Shown one piece after another: positions 32,110 to 40,857 of a DNA stretch of 64,000 nt. The translations under genes and the position numbers were made by a program. Each line of letters begins with the position of its first letter. Position 1 is the first letter of the stretch. Origin of the DNA: JBKBIP01 sp046297495 (GTDB taxonomy: Bacteria > Planctomycetota > Planctomycetia > Gemmatales > Gemmataceae). The DNA lies in NCBI GenBank assembly GCA_046297495.1, contig JBKBIP010000023.1:1-64000 (forward strand), written 5' to 3'. The notes below the pieces were generated by a model. It searched no databases and had not been told where the DNA came from. It was given only the letters and a program-made list of their open reading frames with translations.

Positions 32110-32727
32110 TCATTCAGCTCTTTGGCCCCAGCGGGACAGTAATTGATGCGCCACGCCAAGCTGATCGCAAATTCGACCTACTATGAAATCCACCAGGTCT
32201 TGCACCGATTGCGGCTGAGTGTAGAAGCCGGGCATGGCGGGGAGAACGATGGCGCCAGCTTCCACGCAAGCGGTCAAGTTGCGCAGCTGAATGAGACTCA
32301 GCGGCGTTTCCCGCGGCACCAGGATGAGCTTGCGGCGTTCCTTCAAATGGACGTCGGCGGCGCGGTGGATGAGGTTCTGCGACAAGCCATGCGCGATCGC
32401 GGACACGGTCCCCATGCTACACGGGCAGATCACCATGCCGGCGGTCAGAAACGAGCCACTGGCGATGCCGGCGTGAAAATTCCGATAGTCGTGATATTGC
32501 ACCTGGCCCGGCGCGGCTTGGCGGGCGGCAGCGCCGAGTAGGTCGGCCAGCTCGAAGCGCTCCAGCCGCACGGTGCGTCGCAATTCCTGCTCAAGCACCT
32601 GCGCCGCCGCTGGGCTGAGGACCAGATGCACCACCCGTCCCGCGTGCAGAAGCACTTCCAGCAGACGCACACCGTAGGGCATGCCGCTGGCCCCGGTCAA
32701 CGCCACCACCAAGTCCGTCGCCGCCAT
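32110..32727 (-). CDS. ubiX: UbiX/Pad1-type flavin prenyltransferase
   Basis: A 205-residue enzyme that prenylates FMN to make the cofactor of UbiD-type decarboxylases. The start at 32727 follows AAGGACACATC; the upstream in-frame extension has no family match. Motifs: VVALTGASGMPYGVRLLEVL (FMN/phosphate loop), GSFLTAGMVICPCSMGTVSAIAHG, NLIHRAADVHLKERRKLILV and RETPLSLIQLRNLT. These are the core of the family and include the serine and glutamate regions used in catalysis. No ubiD is present in the window. It lies 35 nt downstream of the PIG-L deacetylase gene and probably shares its transcript. Confidence 0.92.
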   Translation of the reverse strand: MAATDLVVALTGASGMPYGVRLLEVLLHAGRVVHLVLSPAAAQVLEQELRRTVRLERFELADLLGAAARQAAPGQVQYHDYRNFHAGIASGSFLTAGMVICPCSMGTVSAIAHGLSQNLIHRAADVHLKERRKLILVPRETPLSLIQLRNLTACVEAGAIVLPAMPGFYTQPQSVQDLVDFIVGRICDQLGVAHQLLSRWGQRAE

Positions 32728-32762
32728 GATGTGTCCTTGTCGTGTTCCGCGAGAAGCCTCGG

Positions 32763-33683
32763 TTATTCCCCGTAAAACGGAAACAATTGGCGCAGCTCCG
32801 AGTCGGTCGGTCGGCGGCCGTACTCGCAAATCTCGAACGCCTCCGCGAACCGAACGGCTTGGCCTTTGTCGGGACCATACCAGCGCAACAGGGCGTCGCG
32901 GAAGCGATTGGCTTCGTCTCCTTGCCGCGTCTCCCAGCGTTCGCGCAGCCAGGCTTTGCGTAGTTCGGGCGCGCGGGCCGGCGGGACGGCGCGGACGTAT
33001 TCCTCGCTGCCGTTGGCGCCCCCTTCGTACACCTGCGATTCCAGTTGATGGATCGCTTCCAGTTTTTGATCGAATACCTCGTCAATCGCCACGACAATAT
33101 CCGCCTGGAACGGATACGGCTTGCGGAAGCGGTCGCTGGTGAAGAGAAAGACCGGGTTGTGTTTCAGGGCCGGGGTTTCGGGGCAGAAATGGGGGACCGT
33201 CACCATGAAGGCGGCGTCCTGCACCAGCACGCCGACATAGCGATGATCAGGATGATAGTCCCAGGGGCGATGCGAAATGACGATGTCCGCCTGCCAATCG
33301 CGGATCAAGCGCGTGATCCATTTGCGGTTCGCCAAGGTCGGTTCCAACTCGCCGTCGTGGATGTCGAGCACTTCTGTGGTGACGCCGAGAATTTTGGCGG
33401 CGGCTTGGACCTCCGCCAGCCGGCGCTTGGCCAGTTCCGCCCGCGGCATCCGCCAATGGCCGATGTCGCCGTTGGTCACGGACACCAGTTTGACATGATG
33501 CCCCGCTTTGGCCCACTTGATGGCCGTTCCCCCCGCTTTGAATTCGGCGTCATCGGGATGCGCGCCAAAGACGATGATCCGATACTTGGTTTCTTTCCCG
33601 GCATCTGCGGCCGGCTCGGCCCCCACCCCCACGGCGGGAAACATCAGACCGCCCATCAACATGGTGACCACGTAGCGTGTCAT
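32763..33683 (-). CDS. secreted PIG-L/LmbE-family deacetylase
   Basis: 306 residues. GAGGAG precedes the ATG and a signal peptide ends near VGVGAEPA. The zinc-binding signature AHPDDAE lies at about residues 41-47, and the second histidine site is in ISHRPWDYHPDHRYVG. LmbE-like enzymes remove N-acetyl groups from amino sugars or related compounds such as mycothiol intermediates. In this secreted planctomycete branch the substrate is unknown, with exported polysaccharide as a reasonable guess. The C-terminal third (ANGSEEYVRAV to the end) is specific to this branch. It is the first gene of a two-gene unit with ubiX. Confidence 0.88.
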   Translation of the reverse strand: MTRYVVTMLMGGLMFPAVGVGAEPAADAGKETKYRIIVFGAHPDDAEFKAGGTAIKWAKAGHHVKLVSVTNGDIGHWRMPRAELAKRRLAEVQAAAKILGVTTEVLDIHDGELEPTLANRKWITRLIRDWQADIVISHRPWDYHPDHRYVGVLVQDAAFMVTVPHFCPETPALKHNPVFLFTSDRFRKPYPFQADIVVAIDEVFDQKLEAIHQLESQVYEGGANGSEEYVRAVPPARAPELRKAWLRERWETRQGDEANRFRDALLRWYGPDKGQAVRFAEAFEICEYGRRPTDSELRQLFPFYGE

Positions 33684-33946
33684 GGTGGATTCTCCTCACG
33701 GTGGGAAAAGATGTACGATGCGACTTGTCGGCATCGTATCACAAGTCCACCTGGAGAAAAGGGGATCGACGTAGGAATTGGACCGGAAACGAGCCGCGAA
33801 GCCTCCCCCTGTTCAGAATCCAGAGGAGCTCCGCGAAGGGAGAGCCGCGTGGCGAAGCCGACCGCGTCCGCTATGATGATGGTGATGGGGACTGGGCCGC
33901 GTTTCGGCCTAGCAAGGGCCGGATTTCCAAACGTCATGGCGGGTGG

Positions 33947-35467
33947 ATGAAGCGATCAATCGATGAGTTGAGCAGAGGCACGTTCGATGTGTTGATCTTG
34001 GGGGGCGGCATCACCGGCGCGGGGGTAGCGCTTGATGCCGCGTTGCGCGGCTACCGCGTGGCCTTGATTGACAAGGGGGATTTCGCGGCGGGGACCAGCA
34101 GCGCCTCGTCGAAGCTGGTGCATGGCGGCTTGCGTTACCTGGAGCACGGCGACTTTCATCTGGTGTACGAGGCCCTGCGTGAGCGCCATCGGCTGTTGCG
34201 GAATGCCCCCCATCTGGTGCAGCCGCTCCGCTTCGTGATTCCGTTCCTGCGGGGCGCGCGGGTGCCGGCCTGGAAATGGCGGCTGGGGTTGACGCTGTAC
34301 GATGTGCTGGCGGGGCGCGGCAACATCCAGCGCAGCCGACCGTTGACGCCGCGCGCCCTGAGCCGGGAATTTCCCGCCTTGAAGACCGACCAGCTCAGCG
34401 GCGGGGCGGAATACCACGATGCTCAAATGGACGATGCCCGCTTGTGCGTCGCCGTGCTGCAAACGGCGGCTTTGCACGGCGCTTGCGTGGCCAATTATGT
34501 CGAGGCGATGTCTTTTCTGGAGGCAGGAGGCCAGCTGGTGGGGGCGCGGGCCAGGGACCACGTCGGCGGCGGTGAGCTGGACATTCACGCTCGGCAAATC
34601 CTCAACGCCGCCGGCCCCTGGGTCGATGCCGTCTGTCGCTTGGCCGGCGCGCAGGGAGAAGCCCACCTGCAACCGAGCAAGGGGGTCCATCTGGTCGTGC
34701 CGGCGCGCGGCTGGTCATCGGCGTTTCTCCTGCTCCATCCCCGGGATGGTCGCGTCTTCTTCGTCATCCCCTGGTTGGGCAAGACTCTCATCGGTACCAC
34801 CGACACCTTCAGTGACCAACCCGCCGATGGACTGACCGTGCTCCCCGAGGAGATCGCTTACTTGCTGGAAGGGCATAATCACTACTTCGCCCCGTCTCTG
34901 AATGAGGGGGACGTGCTTGGCTCCTTCGCCGGCTTGCGGCCGCTGCTGAAGGGGAGAAAAGGGGACCCATCCTCCCGGTCCCGCGAGTTTCAGTTATTCT
35001 GGTCGGCGAACGGCTTGCTGACGGTCGCGGGGGGAAAGTACACCACCTACCGCCACATGGCCGAGGTCATCACCGACGCCATCGCCCGCCGTCTGGGAGG
35101 ACGCAGCCCTTGCCGGACGACGGATTTTCCGCTCGACGGCGCTCCCACCCGTCCCTGGCCACTGTTCGTGGCCCAGGAGACGGCTTCTTTATGTCAACGG
35201 TATGGCCTGGACAGCGCCAGTGCCCGCCACCTGCTGGAACGCTATGGCCGACGTGCCGCCGACGTGACCGCCTATCTGGAGGAACGTCCCGAACTGGCTG
35301 AACGCATCCACGCCGATGAGCCGGATATGCGCGTCGAGCTGCTCTATCAGCAAGAACACGAGATGGCCCTGTTCCCCGCCGATCATCTGCTGCGCCGCAC
35401 CCGCTTGGGACTGTTTCACCCGGAGTTGCTGAAAGCAGAAGCAGCCCCCTGGCTCCCAAGCGGATAG
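33947..35467 (+). CDS. glpD: glycerol-3-phosphate dehydrogenase
   Basis: A 506-residue FAD-dependent enzyme that oxidises glycerol 3-phosphate to dihydroxyacetone phosphate at the membrane. The FAD-binding motif VLILGGGITGAGVALDA lies at about residues 16-32, followed by ASSKLVHGGLRYLEHGDF, a family signature. FVIPWLGKTLIGTTDT and FWSANGLLTVAGGKYTTYR form the substrate/FAD region. The C-terminal cap domain ends near LLYQQEHEMALFPADHLLRR. The length is normal. The start at 33947 is set by homology; a further in-frame ATG is 12 nt upstream. It is monocistronic, and a small hairpin follows its stop. No glpK or glpF lies nearby. Confidence 0.93.
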   Translation: MKRSIDELSRGTFDVLILGGGITGAGVALDAALRGYRVALIDKGDFAAGTSSASSKLVHGGLRYLEHGDFHLVYEALRERHRLLRNAPHLVQPLRFVIPFLRGARVPAWKWRLGLTLYDVLAGRGNIQRSRPLTPRALSREFPALKTDQLSGGAEYHDAQMDDARLCVAVLQTAALHGACVANYVEAMSFLEAGGQLVGARARDHVGGGELDIHARQILNAAGPWVDAVCRLAGAQGEAHLQPSKGVHLVVPARGWSSAFLLLHPRDGRVFFVIPWLGKTLIGTTDTFSDQPADGLTVLPEEIAYLLEGHNHYFAPSLNEGDVLGSFAGLRPLLKGRKGDPSSRSREFQLFWSANGLLTVAGGKYTTYRHMAEVITDAIARRLGGRSPCRTTDFPLDGAPTRPWPLFVAQETASLCQRYGLDSASARHLLERYGRRAADVTAYLEERPELAERIHADEPDMRVELLYQQEHEMALFPADHLLRRTRLGLFHPELLKAEAAPWLPSG

Positions 35468-35472
35468 CGGTT

Positions 35473-35488
35473 CGCGCTCCGCAGCGCG
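35473..35488 (+). terminator. short hairpin after glpD
   Basis: CGCGCT/AGCGCG with a 4-nt loop lies 5 nt after the glpD stop. It is small and has no T-run, so confidence is low. Confidence 0.35.
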
Positions 35489-35598
35489 GACAAATGCCAC
35501 CGCGCACGCCGTGTGAGTCAGTGCGGCACGGACGCGCGCGGCGTGCTGCTGCGGTTCTTTTCCGCCAAGGTAATAGTGAGAGGGTGTTCTGCCTCGAT

Positions 35599-35621
35599 GG
35601 TTTCGCTATGGGTGCGAAACC
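35599..35621 (-). terminator. hairpin after solute-binding protein gene
   Basis: GGTTTCGC (35599-35606) pairs perfectly with GCGAAACC (35614-35621), 13 nt beyond the minus-strand stop at 35635. Confidence 0.5.
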
Positions 35622-35634
35622 GCCATGAGGCCAA

Positions 35635-36687
35635 CTACCGCCCGAACTCCTCCCGCAAGAAATTTTGCACCTCGTCCCACATCTCGGCGGCTTTCTCAAA
35701 GTTGACATTCATCGGCTTGGCGTCCTTCGGCGTCGCCATCTGTGACGGCAGGTTGACGGTCAAGTTGGGATTGAAGGGAATCTGGTGGCCGCCCCCTTCA
35801 GCCAGACGTTTCTCGACCTCCCCGCTGAGCAGGTAATCGACCAGCTTGCGAGCGTTGCCGGGGTTGGGGCCGTCGCGGATGATGGCCACGGTGTTGGGCA
35901 GGAACAGCGTCCCCATGCGGTCGTTGGCGGGGGCGTCGCGGTCGAGGAAGATCATGGCCACGGGGCGGCCGGCTTGAATCTCGATCAGGGCATCGTCAGT
36001 GTCAGTGAAGCCGGCGGCGAACCGTCCCTTGCCGACCGCCTCAGCCACCTGTTTATTGCCGGGGAGGATGGTCACACCGTTGCTCTTTAAGCCGCGATAG
36101 TATTCCTTGGCTTTCTCCGGTCCCAGCACCTCGAATAGGCAAGCCGCTTCCGTGGCCGTGGTGCCGAACTGCGGCTTGGCCAGGGCGAGCGCCCCACGCC
36201 AGCGCGGTTGCAACAAGTCGAACCGGCTGCGCGGCATCTCGGCGTGGGCCACCAGATCGGTATTGACGATCAGCACCCGCGCCCGGCCCGCGAAGGCGGT
36301 CCAGGTGGCATCCCCAGCGCGCGCGAAATCCGGGAAATCCAGCGCCGAGGGGCTGACATACGGTTCGAGCAACCCTGCTTTTTGCAAACGGATGGTGGAT
36401 AGAATTTCGTTGTTCCAGAACACATCGCAGCGCGGCCGGCCTTGTTCTTGCATCAATTCCAGATACAGGCCGACTGATTTGTTGGCTTCCGTGTCGAACT
36501 TGGGATTGACGGTGATGCCGGTTTGCCGCGTGAAATCGTGCAGCAGATGTTCGGCGAACTCCTGATCTTGAGCACAATAAAGTGTCACCTGCCCCTTGTC
36601 CGCCGCAGGGCCGCAGCCACTCAGGGCCACGACGACAGCGACAACCGGCAGAAACCAACATTGGGATGACCATCGTGATTGAATCAT
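35635..36687 (-). CDS. ABC-type extracellular solute-binding lipoprotein
   Basis: 350 residues. The start at 36687 has GGAGGACA upstream and gives a lipoprotein signal with lipobox ALSGC (Cys near residue 25). The mature protein is a type-II periplasmic binding protein of the iron/putrescine-like family 1: VTLYCAQDQEFAEHLLHDF, FDTEANKSVGLYLEL, DVFWNNEILSTIRLQKAGLL, WTAFAGRARVLIVNTDLV and FTDTDDALIEIQAGRP. Several relatives bind ferric iron, but iron-ligand tyrosines cannot be identified with certainty here. No permease or ATPase gene lies next to it, so it is an orphan in this window; the transporter must be elsewhere. Confidence 0.85.
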   Translation of the reverse strand: MIQSRWSSQCWFLPVVAVVVALSGCGPAADKGQVTLYCAQDQEFAEHLLHDFTRQTGITVNPKFDTEANKSVGLYLELMQEQGRPRCDVFWNNEILSTIRLQKAGLLEPYVSPSALDFPDFARAGDATWTAFAGRARVLIVNTDLVAHAEMPRSRFDLLQPRWRGALALAKPQFGTTATEAACLFEVLGPEKAKEYYRGLKSNGVTILPGNKQVAEAVGKGRFAAGFTDTDDALIEIQAGRPVAMIFLDRDAPANDRMGTLFLPNTVAIIRDGPNPGNARKLVDYLLSGEVEKRLAEGGGHQIPFNPNLTVNLPSQMATPKDAKPMNVNFEKAAEMWDEVQNFLREEFGR

Positions 36688-36810
36688 GTCATTTGTCCTC
36701 CGGTGATGAGCAGCACTCCGTTTCGCATGCACGCCGCAGGCGCGCGCCGCTGGATTTTCTATCAATATCCATAGGAACCCGAAACCACGACCCTTATTCC
36801 ATCATACACC

Positions 36811-37623
36811 ATGAAACTTTGCATCAGTGAAACCACGACCATGCCAAATACGTTTGCCGAGGACGTGAAGGCGTTCGCCGATGGCGGCTGCCGGGGAATG
36901 GAAGTCTGGCTCACGAAACTGGAACAGCACCTGGAAACGCACTCCGTCGCCGATACGCGGCGGCTGTTGCACGAGCATGGCATGACGTTGGCGGCGGCTT
37001 CGTATCAAGGGGGCTTGTTGCTGTCGCAAGGGGAGCAGCGCAAAGCCCACTTCGACCATTTCCGCCGCCGCTTGGAATTGTGCGAGACCTTCGACATAGC
37101 GACGCTGCTCGTGGCGGCCGACTTCGCCGAGAAGATCGACGCCACGGCCTTGCAACGAGCGGTGGTGTCGTTGACACAAGCGGCACAATGGGCGGCGGGG
37201 TTCAACGTCCGGCTGGCGCTCGAATTTCGCGGCGCTGCGACTTTCTGTTCCAGCTTGGATACAGCGGTGTCGTTGGCACGACAGTGCGGCGAGGCGAACG
37301 TCGGCGTGAATCTGGACGTGTTCCATTATTACACCGGGCCGAGCAAGTTCGAGGACCTGGACCTGCTCACCCCCGCGAACCTGGCTTTCGTGCAGCTCTC
37401 CGACTTGGCCGGCGTGCCCCGCGAGCTGGCCAGCGATGCCGACCGCGTGCTCCCCGGCGAGGGGGATTTTCGCCTCGAACCCATCGTGCAACGCCTGCGC
37501 ACGATCGGTTATGACGGCTGGGTGTCGCTCGAATTGCTCAATCCGACCTTGTGGCACGCCAACCCCGCCCACGTCGCCGAGCTGGGGTATCTGGCGCTGC
37601 GACGGGTATTGCCCCTTGATTAA
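36811..37623 (+). CDS. sugar phosphate isomerase/epimerase-type TIM barrel
   Basis: A 270-residue cytoplasmic protein of the xylose isomerase-like TIM barrel family (AP endonuclease 2 superfamily). Supporting segments: FADGGCRGMEVWLTKLEQHL, LAAASYQGGLLLS, LALEFRGAATFCSSLDTA (metal-ligand Glu), VGVNLDVFHYYTG (Asp and His ligands), VQLSDLAGVPRELASDADRV and GYDGWVSLELLNPTLW (final Glu). These are the usual divalent-metal positions of sugar epimerases and isomerases such as hydroxypyruvate or inosose enzymes. The substrate cannot be told. No Shine-Dalgarno is evident. Its stop overlaps the end of the convergent rfbD-like gene by 4 nt. Confidence 0.85.
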   Translation: MKLCISETTTMPNTFAEDVKAFADGGCRGMEVWLTKLEQHLETHSVADTRRLLHEHGMTLAAASYQGGLLLSQGEQRKAHFDHFRRRLELCETFDIATLLVAADFAEKIDATALQRAVVSLTQAAQWAAGFNVRLALEFRGAATFCSSLDTAVSLARQCGEANVGVNLDVFHYYTGPSKFEDLDLLTPANLAFVQLSDLAGVPRELASDADRVLPGEGDFRLEPIVQRLRTIGYDGWVSLELLNPTLWHANPAHVAELGYLALRRVLPLD

Positions 37624-38498
37624 GGATTGCCTGAGCCGGTCTTGTGTTGGCGTTCTTCGAGATAGGCGGCCAGGGCGTCTGGCCAGGGACGTAAGGGGGG
37701 GAGACCGAGCGTTTGGTAGGCGGTATTCGCCAAGACGCTGTAAGCGGGCCGGCGCGCGGGAGCAGCGTATTCCTGGCTGGGGATAGGGGTGAGGTCGGCG
37801 GTCATGTTGGACAACTCGAAAATCGTTCGCGCCAGCTCATACCAGGAACAACTACCCGAATTGGTGAGGTGAAACAGACCATAGCGTTGGGCGTTAATCA
37901 AGGCGGCGGTGGCGGCGGCGACATCGACCGTGTAGCTCGGCGTGCAGAGTTGGTCGGCCACCACGCGCAGCGGTTTCCCCTGGCCGGCCAGACGCAGCAT
38001 CGTCTCGACGAAATTCCCCCCCTTGCCGCCGCTGCCCCACACGCCATATAGGCCACAGGTGCGGATGACGACATGCCGAGGACACAAGGCTTGGACCTGG
38101 TACTCCCCCGCCAATTTGCTCAAGCCGTAGATACTCACCGGCCCCGGCGCGTCCGACTCGTGGTACGGCGTGGAGCGGCGCTCGTCGAGGCCAAAGACGT
38201 AATCGGTGCTGAAGTGAACCAGGACACATGCCAAATCACGACAGGCCAGCGCCAGCGCACGTACTCCCCACGCATTGACGGCAAACGCCGCCTCTGGCTC
38301 GCTCTCGGCCTTGTCCACGAAGTTGTAGGCGGCGCAGTTGACGACCACGTCGGGGCGCGCTTCGGTCAACGCGGCGCGCAACGTTTCCGGACGCGTCAGG
38401 TCGGCCCGTTCGCGCGTCCAGGGAATGACATCCCCCGCCAAGCGCGCGACCAAGTCACGCCCCAATTGTCCCGCCGCTCCCAAGACGGCGATCTTCAC
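37620..38498 (-). CDS. rfbD: dTDP-4-dehydrorhamnose reductase
   Basis: A 292-residue NAD(P)-dependent reductase, the last step in dTDP-L-rhamnose synthesis for cell-surface polysaccharide. It starts at GTG 38498 behind GGAGAAGGACC. Motifs: KIAVLGAAGQLGRDLVARL (Rossmann), DVVVNCAAYNFVDKAESEPE, VHFSTDYVFGLDERRSTPYH with the catalytic Thr-Asp-Tyr region, YGLSKLAGEYQVQ (catalytic YxxxK) and LRVVADQLCTPSYTVDVA. The length matches RfbD. The other rhamnose genes (rfbA, B, C) are not present in the window, so it is not part of a visible rml cluster. Confidence 0.9.
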   Translation of the reverse strand: MKIAVLGAAGQLGRDLVARLAGDVIPWTRERADLTRPETLRAALTEARPDVVVNCAAYNFVDKAESEPEAAFAVNAWGVRALALACRDLACVLVHFSTDYVFGLDERRSTPYHESDAPGPVSIYGLSKLAGEYQVQALCPRHVVIRTCGLYGVWGSGGKGGNFVETMLRLAGQGKPLRVVADQLCTPSYTVDVAAATAALINAQRYGLFHLTNSGSCSWYELARTIFELSNMTADLTPIPSQEYAAPARRPAYSVLANTAYQTLGLPPLRPWPDALAAYLEERQHKTGSGNP

Positions 38499-38591
38499 GG
38501 TCCTTCTCCTTCTGATCTCTGGCGCGGCAAGGGGGGCGGAAGAAATTATCCGAAAACCTCCCCTCCTTTGATAAGGGGAAGGAATCCATTG

Positions 38592-40430
38592 TCAGCGCGT
38601 GGCATGGATCGATTCGGCATAGAGCAATTGGCCGGTGCGGCCGTCGTGATATTTGAACAGCACCTGCGGACGCGGAAAAGCGACCCAGCGTTGCTCCCCC
38701 ACCTTCAAGGGATTGTTGAACACGTTGTTAATCTGCACCACGCAGTAAAACGGATGGCGTAGCTCCGAACGTGGGATGTCATTGAGAAAATAACTGGACC
38801 AGCGAATATCACACTGGCGGCCAAATGAGTCGTAAGGACCGTTGGCGGGCCGATCCCCCTCGTCGGCGATCAAATGATTGCCGGAGTTGTGCGGCCCCGA
38901 CGCGAACTCCCACACGCGGTCGGTGATGCGAATGGCGAAGCTGTTGTGCAAATCGCCGGTCAGCACGAACACCGGCCGGCCCAGCTTGTCCCAGAAGTTG
39001 ATCAACTGTTCGCGTTCCTCAAGAAACACGGTCCAGGCCTCGTCCTTGCCCCCCTCGCGGATGGCCTCGCCGCCGACGTGCGGGATCATGAAATTCACCG
39101 ACGACACCACGAAGAAGAACTCGGCGTCGCTCTTGCTCATGCCATCGAGCAGCCATTCTTTTTGTGCCTGTCCCAACATGGAGATGCCCGGCTTGTCCCG
39201 TTGTTTAATGTCGTGCATGTCGCGGTGCGACCGGGTGTCGAGGCAGAAGAAATCGCAATTACTGACGCGCATCTGGAAGTACGTGCGCCGGCCAATCGAA
39301 TAGGCGGCCGTGCCGGTTTCGCGCGCGGGGGGCCGAATTTGCAGCTGGTGCCGGTCAATCACCTTGACGATGTCATACACGCCCGCGTTGGGATCGCCAC
39401 CGAAGGTGTCCAGATTGTTGTCGTTGACGCCGGCGGTGGGTCCCCCCCAATGAACGTGCAGGTTGGCCGCCTCCGCGAAGTTCACCTGCGTGAAGTCCGC
39501 TTCAGGATCGGTCAGGATGTCGCTTCCCTTCTTCAGCTCGGCCTTGCCAAAGACGGCCCCTTGTGTGAACGGCGCCGGATTGCTCCAGCCCAGGTAGTCT
39601 TGCCAGGCTTGCACGCCGATGTCACGGAACACGGCGCGGCGGTCGCGCAGCCCCGCCGTCCCAGTCCCCCAAATATCGTTGAGAATCTCGTGATCATCCA
39701 ACGTGAAAAAGGACGGAATCTCCCGATGCCAGGCGGCCAGGTTCTTGCCGCGCTCCAGGTACAACTTGTAGTTCTCCCACACGCCGACGATGGTGGGGGC
39801 CAGCCACACGTCGCGCGGCACCTCATTGGGAGTGCAACCGACCTGCCTCATCCACTCGGCCACGCTGTATTCGCGCTCTTCCTCATACAGCCAATCACCG
39901 TTAAGAATAGCGAAATCGATTTGATCCTTCAATTGATCGAGCATGGTTTTGAAGGCGGGCAGCTCTGGACCGGAGCCGTGCTTGGGGTTCTGGTTGTTGC
40001 CGCAGGCGAACTCGAATTGAAAGTTGAACAGCCCCTTGGGATTATGCTCGGCATCACGGTAGTCGTCGGGGCTGGGCAAGGTGCGAAACGAGCCGCTCAG
40101 CCGGGGCGGATGCTCCTTCTGGCCCGGCACCTCGACGCGATAGAAATACTTGGTGTTCGACTTTAGCCCTTTGAGCAACACCCAGCCAGTGCAATCCCGC
40201 GCGAAGGTAGTGGGAACGGGAGGCGAGACTTGATCGAGCTGATCCGGTCGCGGGCCGTAACGGACCTGAAACGTGCCGGGATGGGCCGTGCGCGCCCAGA
40301 CGCCGATGTGCGTGGCGCCCAATCGTCCCAACATGGGACCCGTGGTGATCCGGTTGTCAGCCGGCGCCTCGGCGGCGCCAAGCACGACACAGACGGCCAG
40401 CAGCGGCAACGAAAAAGCGGCATAACGCAT
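38592..40430 (-). CDS. phoD: PhoD-like alkaline phosphatase
   Basis: A 612-residue secreted metallophosphatase. The start at 40430 (GGAGTTTG upstream) gives signal peptide MRYAAFSLPLLAVCVVLGAA. An N-terminal Fn3/PhoD_N domain (HIGVWARTAHPGTFQVRYG; LKGLKSNTKYFYRVEVPGQ) precedes the calcineurin-like core: FEFACGNNQNP, FAILNGDWLYEEE, PSFFTLDDHEILND, CLDTRSHRD and PVFVLTGDLHNSF. These Asp, His and Asn residues are the expected Fe/Ca ligands of PhoD. It would release phosphate from esters outside the cytoplasm. The length is above Bacillus PhoD (about 580) mainly through an extended C-terminus. No Pho box could be recognised upstream. Confidence 0.88.
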   Translation of the reverse strand: MRYAAFSLPLLAVCVVLGAAEAPADNRITTGPMLGRLGATHIGVWARTAHPGTFQVRYGPRPDQLDQVSPPVPTTFARDCTGWVLLKGLKSNTKYFYRVEVPGQKEHPPRLSGSFRTLPSPDDYRDAEHNPKGLFNFQFEFACGNNQNPKHGSGPELPAFKTMLDQLKDQIDFAILNGDWLYEEEREYSVAEWMRQVGCTPNEVPRDVWLAPTIVGVWENYKLYLERGKNLAAWHREIPSFFTLDDHEILNDIWGTGTAGLRDRRAVFRDIGVQAWQDYLGWSNPAPFTQGAVFGKAELKKGSDILTDPEADFTQVNFAEAANLHVHWGGPTAGVNDNNLDTFGGDPNAGVYDIVKVIDRHQLQIRPPARETGTAAYSIGRRTYFQMRVSNCDFFCLDTRSHRDMHDIKQRDKPGISMLGQAQKEWLLDGMSKSDAEFFFVVSSVNFMIPHVGGEAIREGGKDEAWTVFLEEREQLINFWDKLGRPVFVLTGDLHNSFAIRITDRVWEFASGPHNSGNHLIADEGDRPANGPYDSFGRQCDIRWSSYFLNDIPRSELRHPFYCVVQINNVFNNPLKVGEQRWVAFPRPQVLFKYHDGRTGQLLYAESIHATR

Positions 40431-40857
40431 GACACAAACTCCAGGATGCCAGGAAATCACTTAGGGTTTGCCATTCTGCCAGAGGATGACGGGAAAAACA
40501 AGCAAAAGGCAGGAGAGCGATGACAATGGCCCACGGTTTGGGCCGGGCGTTCGCTGCGCTCGTGCAAGCGCGCTGGCTCCGCTGGCTCCCGTTCATGATA
40601 CACCAAAGCGTACAGATCCGAAAACAACTCCAACCGGCGGCGCGTTTGTGAATACGGATGCATCGGTTCGCGCTCGCTTTCTCAACAGCCGGGCGAAACG
40701 ATGGATCAATACCCCTCTTATTTCGTCTGCTACCTGCTTGTTTGTTACGCACTGATTGGGTAAACTTTCTAATATATCGTAACCCTGCCCTGGGTTTCTG
40801 CCCGCGTTGCCCTCCATCACCGCGCTCTCTTCGGCCCGCGAGGAGAAAGTGACACCC
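40431..40857. promoter_or_regulatory. divergent intergenic region
   Basis: 427 nt between the divergent phoD-like and DUF1553 genes. A possible -10 (TAATAT) lies near 40770, downstream of a TAAACT run. The remainder has no believable gene; an antisense open frame there is a shadow of the DUF1553 gene. No operator palindrome is evident. Confidence 0.3.
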
